Assembly (NCBI GenBank): GCA_003339415.1
Contig: PDHQ01000558.1
Span: 1 to 15,998, forward strand
DNA length: 15,998 bases
Origin: Ophiocordyceps camponoti-saundersi (nom. inval.)
Lineage: Eukaryota > Ascomycota > Sordariomycetes > Hypocreales > Ophiocordycipitaceae
Direction: 5' to 3'
This document shows positions 1 through 8,829 of this stretch, piece after piece (within the stretch, counting starts at the first letter, position 1; each line of letters starts with the position of its first letter). Below the pieces are notes generated by a model, which did not search any database, was not told the DNA's origin, and saw only the letters and a list, made by a program, of their open reading frames with translations. Made by a program: the position numbers and the translations under genes.

Positions 1-153
1 TTCTTAATATTTTTTAAAAATATATTTTAAAAAAGTATTATCTTTAACCTTTTATTAAAAAAGAAGTAAAATAGCTAAAAATATAAAAAAAATACTATTT
101 AGAAGCGCCTTTTACTAAGCTTTTTTTAAAAATAAAAAAAAAAATAATTAACG
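1..153. other. AT-rich spacer, no gene seen
   Basis: This stretch is made of A and T runs with few G or C bases. All frames are closed by TAA or TAG. No RNA gene, repeat unit or conserved motif could be recognised. It is the left margin of a repeat-rich region. Confidence 0.6.
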
Positions 154-335
154 CTAGTAACTAATTTTTTAGTCTTTAGTTAGTTACTAACTAACTAAAG
201 ACTAAAACTAACGGACTAAAATTAGTTACTATAAGGACTTTAGTTAGTTAGGACTAAATTTAGTCCTTAAAAATAGGGACTTTAGTCAGTTAGTCCTAAC
301 TAACTAAAAAAAAACTAAAAAGTTACTAACTAATT
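154..335. repeat. Nested inverted-repeat cluster (foldback-like)
   Basis: The segment is dominated by inverted copies of TAGTTAGTTAGGAC and TAGTCTTTAG words. Arms at 167-186 and 188-207 are perfect 20-bp inverted repeats with a one-base spacer. Arms at 239-257 and 290-308 are perfect 19-bp inverted repeats. AGGACTAAATTTAGTCCT at 250-267 is itself a perfect palindrome, lying at the base of the 239-308 hairpin. Outer words such as AGTAACTAATTTTT near 155 and AGTTACTAACTAATTTT near 320 suggest the whole segment folds back. It could be a small non-autonomous DNA transposon (MITE). I see no ORF, and target duplications could not be confirmed. Confidence 0.7.
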
Positions 336-492
336 TTAAACCTTAAGCACTAAGTAGCGTAAGTTAATTTTATAAAAATTATATATAAAAAGTAATTAAT
401 TTCTAGTATATTCTATAACTAAGCTATGCTTATAAGAGTACGCCTAAATTCGGCCCGTAGGACTTATAAGGGGGGGTTATAGATCCCCTTTT
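336..492. other. Spacer, no gene seen
   Basis: Mixed AT-rich sequence with a slightly GC-richer patch around 445-487 (GGCCCGTAGGAC and a run of seven G). One of the few ATG triplets in the window, at 425, is followed by C, so on the opposite strand it is a GCA context. Nothing coding or structural is supported. Confidence 0.5.
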
Positions 493-1790
493 TAGCAAGT
501 ATATAGTAGCGGGCATAGTAGCGGGAGATAACTATAAAAGATAACTATAGCGAGTATAGTAATAGTAATTATAGTTAGTATACGGGGGCAGAAGATAACT
601 ATAGCGGGCATAGTAGTAAGGGATAGTTATAGTAAGTATAGCGGTAGGAGATAACTATAAAAAGATAGCTACGGCGGGCATAGCGGCGGGCATAGCGGCG
701 GGAGATAACTATAAGAGATAATTATAGCAAGTATAGTAGCGAGAGATAACTATTATAGCGGGCATATAATAGCGAGAGATAACTATAAAAAATAATTATA
801 GCAAGTATATAGCGGTAAAAGATAACTATAAGAGATAATTATAGTAAGTATAGTAGCGGGAGATAATTACTATAGTAAGTATATAGCGGCGAGAGATAAC
901 TATAAAAGATAACTATAGCGGGTATATAGCGGCAGGAGATAACTATAAGAGATAGCTATAATAAGCATAATAGTAGGTATAGTAATAAGAGATAATTATA
1001 AGAGATAGCTATAATAAGTATATAAAAGTAAGAGATAACTATAAAAGATAACTATAGCGAGCATATAAGGGCGGGAGATAATTATAAGAGATAATTATAA
1101 TAAGTATAGTAGCGAGAGATAATTATAAGAGATAATTATAGCGAGTATATAAGGGCAGGAGATAACTATAAAAGATAATTATAATAGGTATAATAGCGGG
1201 CATAGTAGCGAGAGATAATTATAAAAGATAATTATAGTAAGTATAATAGCGAGAGATAATTATAAGAGATAGCTATAGCAGGTATATAAGAGCGGGAGAT
1301 AATTATAAAAAATAATTATAGCGGGCATAGCGGCGAGAGATAACTACTATAGCGGGCATATAATAGCGAGAGATAACTATAAGAGATAATTATAGCGAGT
1401 ATAGTAGCGGGAGATAATTATAAGAGATAGCTATAGCAAGTATAATAGCGGGTATAATAGCGAGAGATAATTATAAAAAATAACTATAGCAAGTATAGTA
1501 ATAGGAGATAATTATAAGAGATAGCTATAGCGGGTATATAATAGCAAAAGATAATTATAAGAGATAGCTATAGCAGGTATAGCAGTAAGTATAGTAGCGA
1601 GAGATAACTATAAGAGATAGCTATAGTAGGTATAGTAGTAAGTATAATAATAAGAGATAATTATAAAAAATAGCTATAATAGGTATAGTAGCGAGTATAG
1701 CAGCGATAGATAATTATAAAAGATAATTATAATAAGTATAGCGGCGAGAGATAATTATAGTAAGTATAATAGCGAAAAATAATTATAATA
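493..1790. repeat. Degenerate satellite based on AGATAACTATA / GCGGGCATAGTAGCGGG
   Basis: About 1.3 kb of imperfect tandem repeat. Two words alternate: AGATAACTATA or AGATAATTATA, often doubled as GAGATAACTATAAAAGATA, and a G-rich spacer such as GCGGGCATAGTAGCGGG or GCGAGTATAGTAGCG. The distance between successive GAGATAA words varies from roughly 30 to 55 bases, so there is no single fixed period. Differences between units are mostly C/T and A/G, as expected of a repeat array mutated by RIP. Units become more AT-rich towards the right end. No coding frame is maintained. Confidence 0.85.
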
Positions 1791-1914
1791 TAAGGAATAA
1801 TAATAATAAATAAATACCTAATATATATAATAGTAGGAGATAATTATAATAAACTTAATAATAAAAGATAAGATTTTAATAAAAGGCGAGTAAAAACTTA
1901 AATAAAATTTTATT
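1791..1914. other. AT-rich spacer between satellites
   Basis: A short stretch of A/T-rich sequence with many AATAATAA words joins the AGATAACTATA satellite to the pyrimidine-rich minisatellite. No feature is supported. Confidence 0.5.
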
Positions 1915-2290
1915 ACTTGCTACTTTTTTACTAGCTTTACTCTCCTACTAGTAGCACTCTCTTACTAGCTTTACTCTCCTACTAGCAGCACTTATCTACT
2001 AATAATATTTATTTATTACCTTTACTCTCTTACTAGCTTTACTCTCCTACTAGCTTTACTTATTTGCTAGCTTTACTCTCTTACTAGCTTTACTCTCTTA
2101 CTAGCAGCACTCTCCTATTAGTAGCACTCTCTTACTAGCAGTATTCTCCTATTAGTAGCACTTATCTGCTACCTTTACTTTTTACTTTCTTACTAGCGGC
2201 ACTCTTTACTTTACTACTAGTAGTATTTTCCTATTAGCGGCACTCTTTACTCTTTTACTAGCAGTACTCTCTTACTAGCTTTACTTTACT
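1915..2290. repeat. 17-bp pyrimidine-rich minisatellite, block 1
   Basis: Tandem array with a 17-bp unit. Typical units read TAGCTTTACTCTCCTAC, TAGTAGCACTCTCTTAC and TAGCAGCACTTATCTAC. The unit is variable in positions 4-7 (CTTT, CAGC, TAGC, TAGT) and 10-14. The + strand is C/T-rich and the - strand G/A-rich. Because 17 is not a multiple of 3, translation would rotate through all frames, and TAG or TAA closes every frame quickly. The array is therefore treated as non-coding. Confidence 0.88.
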
Positions 2291-2378
2291 TAATTACTTT
2301 TTAAATAATTACTAAGTTTTAAGCTTTTAAGTACTAGCGCTTAGCTAGCGTTAATATATAAGTTTAAGTAAATTTAGC

Positions 2379-2687
2379 ACCTTAGCTTAAAATATAACTA
2401 AGCCTTTATTACTAAGTAAGTTAGGGATCGATTTTTTATATTAGGTAGATTCTACTAATAAACCCGCGGCTGCTAAGAAGTTAGGAAACCCCGAGCTTTA
2501 AACGTTAATAGCTTAGGCTTTATTTATAGCTAATTTTAGCAGTTTTTTAGTTATTTAAGTAAAGCTAAAAAATATCGTAAAAAGGTTTTTAATAAAAATA
2601 TTCTACGCTATTATTAAAGACTTAGTTAATATAAATTATTTCGCTATATTAAATATAAAGCTAGAAAGCTTAATTAATTTCTTCTAC
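2379..2687 (+). pseudogene. Decayed protein-like frame, family not recognised (part 1)
   Basis: One + frame can be followed for about 100 codons, interrupted only by a few TAA/TAG stops. The readable product includes PLLLSKLGIDFLY, then VDSTNKPAAAKKLGNPEL, TLIA, ALFIANFSSFLVI, VKLKNIVKRFLIKIFYAIIK and LNIKLESLINFFY. Codons are varied and less repetitive than the flanks, and the stops are the kind RIP makes from CAA, CAG or TGG. It has no ATG start and ends where the 17-bp array resumes. I do not recognise the family. The high Ile/Leu/Phe content may partly be C-to-T change from Thr/Pro/Ser codons. It could be a fragment of an old transposon or host gene. Confidence 0.5.
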
Positions 2688-2895
2688 TAATAGTATTTAT
2701 TTGCTAGTAGCACTCTTTTACTAGCTTTACTCTCCTATTAGTAGCACTCTTTTACTAGCTTTACTTATCTATTAGCTTTACTTATCTACTAGTAGCACTC
2801 TCTTACTAATAGCACTTATTTACTAATAGTACTCTCTTATTAGTAATACTTATCTACTAATAGTATTTTCCCGCTAATAGTATTTTTTTACTAGC
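2683..2895. repeat. 17-bp minisatellite, block 2
   Basis: Same 17-bp family as the array at 1915-2290, about twelve units, starting directly at the end of the decayed protein-like frame. Units include TAGTAGCACTCTTTTAC and TAGCTTTACTTATCTAT. The right end fades into the AGCTAGCTAA sequence that precedes the 73-bp duplication. Confidence 0.85.
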
Positions 2896-2908
2896 TAGCT
2901 AATATACT

Positions 2909-2981
2909 TAGTCCGCTAATATAAGGAATATAGCCCTTAAGTAATAATAACGATTACTAAGAATATTTAGCTAGCTAAGTT
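2909..2981 (+). repeat. 73-bp direct repeat, copy 1
   Basis: This copy starts TAGTCCGCTAATATAAGG and ends CTAGCTAAGTT. It aligns without gaps to 3099-3171, with 11 differences, all of them transitions (A/G or C/T). Such a pattern is the expected trace of RIP or deamination on an older duplication. Confidence 0.9.
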
Positions 2982-3098
2982 CTTAATATTATAGCTTATT
3001 ACTTAGGAGAAAGCTAAGCTAAACCGCTTTTTATTAAAAAAGAAAGGAGAAAAGGATATCTTATTAATAAAGTATAAGAAGCTTAAAAATAAGATATC

Positions 3099-3171
3099 TA
3101 GTCCGCTAGCGTAAAAAATATAGCCCCTAAATAATAATAACAATTATTAAGAATATCTAGCTAACTAAGTT
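3099..3171 (+). repeat. 73-bp direct repeat, copy 2
   Basis: Gap-free partner of 2909-2981, starting TAGTCCGCTAGCGTAAAA. It contains one of the very few non-GpCpA CpA sites of the left part of the window (AACAATT near 3131), where the other copy has AACGATT. That site therefore looks like a CpG-to-CpA change on this copy. Confidence 0.9.
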
Positions 3172-3952
3172 TACTTTATTACTAATAGCACTCTCTTACT
3201 AGTAGTATTTATTTGCTAGCTTTACTCTCTTACTAATAGTACTTATCTACTAGCTTTACTCTCTTACTAATAGTATTTATTTACTAGCTTTACTTATCTA
3301 CTAGCTTTACTTATCTGCTAGCTTTACTTATTTACTAGTAGCACTTATTTACTAGCTTTACTTATCTACCGGTAGCACTTATCTACTAGCTTTACTCTCC
3401 TATTAGTAGTATTTATCTGCTAGCTTTACTCTCCTACTAGCTTTACTTATCTACTAGCTTTACTCTTTTACCGGCTTTACTCTCTTACTAGCAGCACTCT
3501 CCTACTAGTAGCACTCTCCTACTAGTAGTATTTATCTACTAGCTTTACTCTCCTACTAGTAGCACTTATTTACTAGCTTTACTCTCCTACTAGCAGTATT
3601 TATCTACTAGCTTTACTTATCTGCTAGCTTTACTCTCTTACTAGTAGTATTTATCTGCCGGCTTTACTTATCTGCTAGCAGCACTTATCTACTAGCTTTA
3701 CTCTCTTACTAGTAGCACTTATCTGCTAGCTTTACTCTCTTACTAGCAGCACTTATCTGCCGGCTTTACTCTCCTACTAGCAGTATTTATCTACTAGCTT
3801 TACTTATCTGCCGGCTTTACTTATCTGCCGGCTTTACTCTCTTACTAGTAGTATTTATCTACCGGCTTTACTCTCTTACTAGTAGTACTTATTTACTAGT
3901 TTTACTTATCTACTAGCTTTACTCTCTTATTAGCTATATTTTCCTATTAGCT
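3172..3952. repeat. 17-bp minisatellite, block 3
   Basis: The longest block of the 17-bp family, about 45 units. Typical units are TAGCTTTACTTATCTAC, TAGCAGCACTTATCTGC and CGGCTTTACTCTCTTAC. Some units have CCGGC in place of CTAGC, which preserves a CpG. GCAC and CTGC words, both GpCpA contexts on one strand, are retained in many units. No frame stays open. The array stops at TATTAGCTAAGGTC. Confidence 0.88.
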
Positions 3953-4174
3953 AAGGTCTCTAATAAAGAATTTATAATAAAATATATAATTAGATATTAT
4001 TTTAAGTTATATATTAAAACTTAAAATAAAATAGTAAACTTTAATAACTTTAATAGAAAATAATAGTAAAAGAGTATTAGAAATATATTTTAATAATAAG
4101 TAATTTTAATAAAGCTTTTAATAGAAAGCGGAAACGGTAGAAAATTTTATAGTTCGAAATTAGCGATATAATAA
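3953..4174. other. AT-rich spacer upstream of the transposase relic
   Basis: About 220 bases of A/T-rich sequence with no repeat unit or frame that I can support. If the Mutator-like element still has a left terminal inverted repeat, it could lie here. I could not match it to a sequence downstream of the transposase. Confidence 0.4.
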
Positions 4175-4249
4175 GTGCGGAAAAAGCGCGATATACGTAA
4201 ATATATATATATTACTCGCTATCTCTTTTTCTATCTCTTTATCTTTCTT

Positions 4250-4351
4250 CGCTATCTCTACTTCCTCGCTATCTTTATTTTCTCGCTATCTTTACTTCCT
4301 TACTATCTTTACTTTCTCGCTATCTTTACTTTCTCGCTATCTTTACTTTTT
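4250..4351. repeat. 17-bp minisatellite CGCTATCTTTACTTTCT, six units
   Basis: Six tandem 17-bp units, for example CGCTATCTCTACTTCCT, CGCTATCTTTATTTTCT and CGCTATCTTTACTTTCT. Like the arrays at 1915-3952 it is pyrimidine-rich on the + strand and has a 17-bp period, but the unit sequence differs. Less regular pyrimidine-rich sequence lies on both sides (about 4212-4249 and 4352-4378). It accounts for most of an apparent GTG-initiated open frame at 4175-4474. Confidence 0.88.
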
Positions 4352-4384
4352 TCCCTCTTTCCTTTTTTCCTTTTTTCTAATATA

Positions 4385-6700
4385 AACTTAACTACTAAAA
4401 AATTTAACGGTATTCCCGATTTTCTACTATTACTTTTATTTCTTTTTTTTAATATAGCTTTTACTTTTATTTAAGATTTCGCTTAAGAAAATAATATTAC
4501 TTTTATTAAGTATAAGCTTAGTTATAAGCGTAAATTTTATAAATAGTTTTTTATAATATCTTATAATTTAGCTTATAACTATAGCTAATCTCGCTTATTT
4601 TAAAATATTAATCTCCGCTAAGTTTTAACTTAGAAACTTAATTACTTTTTTAAATTTCGAATTATTATACGGAAAAGTATTAAGTTAAAATAAACTTATT
4701 AAGTAATAGATAATTATTATAATTATCTATAATCTATCTATCCCTCCGCTTATAATATTTATCGCTAATAATTAATTAAGTAATAAGAACTTAAAAAGTT
4801 ATTATTAAAATATAAAGCTCTCTTAGCTTAAAAGCTAGATAATATCCTTCGAAATTAATCTAATAATAAATACTCTTTCTTTCGTAAGTTTAATATCTAT
4901 AATATTAGATAAAAGATTTACTATAAAGCACTTAATAATCTAACCTTAATATAAGCCTTTCTCTCCTACTTTTAATAAGATAAACTTAAGTACTTTATTA
5001 AGCTAAATAAGGAAATAAAAGTTATAATAGCGATATAAATATACTCTTAATATAAGGATATATAAAAGTAGTACTTAAAAGTCCTTAAAATAGACTATAC
5101 TTATAAGATAAATTAGTATAGTAATATTTTAATTTTTTTTCTTAAAAATACTAATAAGAAATAAGTTTAGAATATTACTTTTCTAAGTTATAGCCCTTAC
5201 GAAGTATAAGTCTCTAGTAAATATTATATAAGGTTTTATAATAAATAAAAAGGAAAAGGCGTATAATTAACTTTATAAGCGCTTTAAGAAACTTCGTTAT
5301 TAAATTAACGCTAAATATCTTAATATAATAATTATAAATAAGGAGGTCGCCCTTAAAAATATTATTATAAAAATATTCCTTAATATATAGTAATAGCTAT
5401 ATTTTTTCTATATTAACGCGAATATTAAGGCGCGGATTAATAAGCACTTTAATTATAATAATAAAGAAAATAAAGCTAAAGAGGACTAAGCTAAGAACTA
5501 AGCTAAGAACTAAGCTAAGAAGAGCACCGAAGCCTTAAATATAACTAACCTAAATACCCGTAAGGGTATATTAGCAGCGTAGAAAAAAGTTATATATACT
5601 CCCTCTAAGGTAAACTTTAAGACTTTTTAGCGGGAATTTAATAAGATATACGAAGAATAATATCTATTAATTTTTACCTATATCTTAAAAAAGTATATAC
5701 CTTAGTAATAATAATAAGCTATTTATTTTATATTTAATTATAAGAATTATAGTTAGATAATAAATAGCCTAATAAAGTCTTCCTATAAGGATATAAAGTC
5801 CTATCTTCTTACTAGTATTAAAAACCTCTACTACTTATACTTAATACTCTTATAAATAATCGCTAATAAAGAGCGGGAGTATAAGGAGGTAGCTACTTAT
5901 AAAAAGATAAGGTAATATTTAGTATATCTTAGTAGACGCTAGCTAAGTAAAATCCCTCTTATAATAATAACGTAACTTTACTAATATTTTATAAGGAGAA
6001 TTATTTATTAAGATCTCCTAAATAGTAATTAATCTTCTTATTTATTAGCACCGCCTTACTAAAATAGTATTATTTACGCTAAATTATAAGCTTATTCTAT
6101 AGCTATAATATACTAGCCGGTTTATATAATAATATAAGCTACCTTACTCTTATATTATAAAGTAATAGCTATAAGCTAAGTAATAGTTAAGTAAAGAAGA
6201 ATATTATCTACGCTAGTAGCTAACTACGCCCTTAGTAATACTTACCTATAAATATTATTAGAATAACTTATAAATTTATTCCTTAGGATTTAGATAAGCT
6301 ATTATTACGGATTTAAGACCTTAATATTATTATTAGTCTTTATAGCTAGCGTAGAGTCCCCTAAAATACGCTAATACTAGTACTTTTTAGCCTCTAGCCC
6401 TCTTATCTTAATTAAAATAGCTAGCCTCTTTTAAATATATAGTAAAGCTAAAGCTAAAAGAGCTAAAGCTAGTAAAGTTATTAATAAAGCTAGAGCTAAA
6501 GGGGTAATAAAGGGCAGCGTTAATTAAGTAGCTCGTTATATATAAGCTCGAAGTATTTTCTATAAAGTATATAGTAAGTTACTTTAAGAGGTAAGGTTTT
6601 TATAATAAGGGTAAGAGGAAGAGGGCATAGATATAGAAAAGGGAGAGGAGAGGTATCTTTAATAGAAGAAATAGCGGAGGGTATTTTATTATTATAATAA
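4385..6700 (+). pseudogene. RIP-inactivated Mutator-like (MULE) transposase
   Basis: A decayed transposase of the fungal MULE type, which cuts and pastes a DNA transposon. The frame starts near 4385 after a pyrimidine-rich leader. An N-terminal part (FNGIPDF, then DFA-x-ENNITF near 4475-4507) leads to a former zinc-binding region (VIDNYYNYL near 4703, Y where His is expected). The DDE core follows. The first Asp survives in KVLKIDYTYKIN (about 5081-5113). The second reads Asn in INKEVALKN (codon 5337-5339). The Glu reads Lys in IKSSYKDIKSYLL (codon 5775-5777). NKEREYKEVATYKKIR follows (about 5862-5910). A SWIM-like finger is seen in LPYSYI (6139-6156), where family members have Cys and His. 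Further on are RRVP and a basic tail RVRGRGHRYRKGRGE near 6609-6655. The frame changes near 5130-5190, 5965 and 6250, and TAA/TAG interrupt it often. It is certainly dead. The family call rests on recalled motifs. Confidence 0.82.
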
Positions 6701-6791
6701 TAAACGCCTATTATAGCGCTATCCTCGGAGAGATAATAAGGTAAGTTTAAATTATTTTTATAAGAATAATAGTAACCTCTTTAAGTAGGAT
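6701..6791. other. Spacer between transposase relic and satellite
   Basis: Short AT-rich junction (ATAATAAGGTAAG and following). No terminal inverted repeat of the MULE was identified. A weak alternative reading continues the transposase frame to about 6737. Confidence 0.35.
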
Positions 6792-8060
6792 TTTATAATA
6801 AAAGATATAAGAATATATACTATACTTACTACTCTCTCCTACCTCTTACTTTATAATAAAATATACTTAAGAATATATACTATACTTATTACTTTATAAT
6901 AAAGTATATTTAAAAATATATATTATATTTACTACTCTCTCTTACCTCCTACTCTATAATAAAGTATACTTAAGGATATATACTATACTTACTACTCTCT
7001 CCTACCTCCTACTTTATAATAAAGTATACCTAAGGATATATACTATACTTATTACTTTATAACGAAGTATACTTAAGGATATATACTATACTTACTACTC
7101 TCTCCTACTTTTTACTTTATAATAAAGCTAACTTAAGGATATATATTATACTTATTACTTTATAATAAAGTATATTTAAAGATATATATTATATTTATTA
7201 CTCTATCCTACCTTTTATTTTATAATAAAGTATACTTAAGGATATATACTATATCTATTACTTTATAATAAAGTATATTTAAAGATATATATTATATTTA
7301 CTACTCTCTCCTACTTTTTATTTTATAATAAAGTATACTTAAGGATATATACTATATCTATTACTTTATAATAAAGTATACTTAAGAATATATACTATAT
7401 TTACTACTCTTTCTTACCTCCTACTTTATAATAAAGCTAACTTAAGGATATATACTATACTTATTACTTTATAATAAAATATACCTAAAAATATATACTA
7501 TACTTACTACTCTCTCCTACCTCCTATTTTATAACGAAGTATACCTAAAAATATATACTATATTTATTACTTTATAATAAAGTATACTTAAGAATATATA
7601 TTATACTTACTACTCTCTCTTACCTCTTATTTTATAATAAAGCTAACTTAAAAATATATACTATACTTACTACTCTCTCCTACCTCTTATTTTATAATAA
7701 AGTATACTTAAGAATATATACTATACTTACTACTCTCTCCTACCTCCTACTTTATAATAAAGTATACCTAAAAATATATACTATACTTACTACTCTCTCT
7801 TACCTCTTACTTTATAATAAAGTATACTTAAGAATATATATTATACCTATTACTTTATAATAAAATATACCTAAGAATATATACTATACTTATTACTTTA
7901 TAACGAAATATACTTAAAAATATATACTATACTTACTACTCTCTTTTACCTCCTATTTTATAACGAAGTATACTTAAGGATATATACTATACTTACTATT
8001 TTATAACGAAGTATACCTAAAGATATATATTATACTTATTACTCTCTCTTACTTACTACT
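6792..8060. repeat. Satellite of alternating 60-bp and 43-bp units
   Basis: About 24 tandem units begin TTTATAATAAAGTATACTTA and continue AGGATATATACTATACTTA. The short unit is 43 bp. The long unit is the same plus a 17-bp tail, TCTCTCCTACCTCCTAC. Long and short units alternate strictly for much of the array (about 7012-7631), giving a 103-bp higher-order period. Runs of long units occur near 6893-7012 and 7571-7811. Variants include CGAAG for TAAAG and GCTAAC for GTATAC. Differences are mainly transitions. No coding frame persists. Confidence 0.9.
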
Positions 8061-8190
8061 TTACTTACTATTATAATAACTAATCTCTTAAATATTTCTT
8101 AATTAAGTATATTTATATATAGCTAAGGTTTAATATAATATACTTAAAAGGTTAATTTTAAAATAACTTATTTATTAAGGAGTTTCGAAA
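8061..8190. other. AT-rich spacer between two satellites
   Basis: Unique-looking AT-rich sequence joins the 43/60-bp satellite to the 86-bp array. No gene or motif is supported. Confidence 0.45.
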
Positions 8191-8829
8191 GCTTAGTATA
8201 CTTTATAGCACGCCTCGCCCCCTAGCTTATCCCTAAGTAGCTTATAATAACTTATAAGATAAAAAGAGGTTTAAAATCTTAGTATACTTTATAGCACGCC
8301 TTACCCCCTAGCCTATCCCTAAGTAGCTTATAATAACTTATAAAATAAGGGGAGGTTTAAGAGCTTAGTATATTTTATAATACGCCTCGCCCCCTAGCTT
8401 ATCCCTAAGTAGCTTATAGTAACTTATAAGATAGGGGAAGGTTTAAAAGCTTAGTATACTTTATAGCACGCCTCGCCCCCTAGCTTATCCCTAAGTAGCT
8501 TATAGTAACTTATAAGATAGGGGGAGGTTTAAGAGCTTAGTATATTTTATAATATGCCTCGCCCCCTAGCTTATCCCTAAGTAGCTTATAGTAACTTATA
8601 AGATAGGGGGAGGTTTAAAAGCTTAGTATACTTTATAGCACGCCTCGCCCCCTAGCTTATTCCTAAATAGCTTATAGTAACTTATAAGATAAGGGGAGGT
8701 TTAAGAGCTTAGTATACTTTATAGTACGCCTCGCCCCTTAGCTTATCCCTAAGTAGCTTATAATAACTTATAAAATAAGGGGAGGTTTAAAAGCTTAGTA
8801 TACTTTATAATACGCCTCGCCCCCTAGCC
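8191..8829. repeat. Exact 86-bp tandem array, seven units plus a partial
   Basis: The word GCTTAGTATACTTTATA recurs at 8191, 8277 (as TCTTAGTATA), 8363, 8449, 8535, 8621, 8707 and 8793, always 86 bases apart. Each unit carries a GC-rich box (ACGCCTCGCCCCCTAGC), then CTTATCCCTAAGTAGCTTAT, AACTTATAAGAT and AGGGGGAGGTTTAA. The last unit breaks off after the GC box near 8829. The unit is more GC-rich than its surroundings and keeps GCACG in several copies. There is no indel between units, only substitutions, mostly transitions. Low divergence suggests a younger or recently homogenised array. Confidence 0.95.

Larger units (their letters stand above)
2909..3171 (+). pseudogene. Decayed protein-like frame with internal duplication (part 2)
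   Basis: Two copies of a short protein-like segment flank a lysine-rich stretch. The first copy reads SPLI-x-GI-x-PLSNNNDY-x-EYLAS and the second SPLA-x-KI-x-PLNNNNNY-x-EYLAN, where x is a TAA or TAG stop. Between them a frame reads EKAKLNRFLLKKKGEKDILL followed by IKYKKLKNKI, running directly into the second copy. A one-base frame change separates copy 1 from this middle part. The stops sit at the same relative positions in both copies, which suggests the same Gln or Trp codons were lost. It probably belongs to the same unknown element as the frame at 2379-2687. No function can be assigned. Confidence 0.5.

Noticed and set aside
1915..3952. Repetitive protein encoded by the 17-bp arrays on either strand
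   Set aside because: Three units (51 bp) would encode a 17-residue repeat, but TAA/TAG occur in all frames within a few units and no start is available.
4175..4474. Open reading frame of 99 codons on the + strand
   Set aside because: It starts with GTG rather than ATG and consists mainly of a 17-bp pyrimidine-rich tandem repeat, giving Leu/Phe/Tyr/Ser low-complexity protein. Only its last part (from about 4385) belongs to the decayed MULE frame.
5340..5347. AGGAGG-like ribosome binding site
   Set aside because: It lies inside the decayed transposase frame of a eukaryotic-type element and precedes no start codon.
493..8060. Functional centromere or telomere repeat
   Set aside because: There are satellites in an AT-rich region, but no telomere-type TTAGGG array and no sequence property that identifies a fungal centromere without chromatin data.
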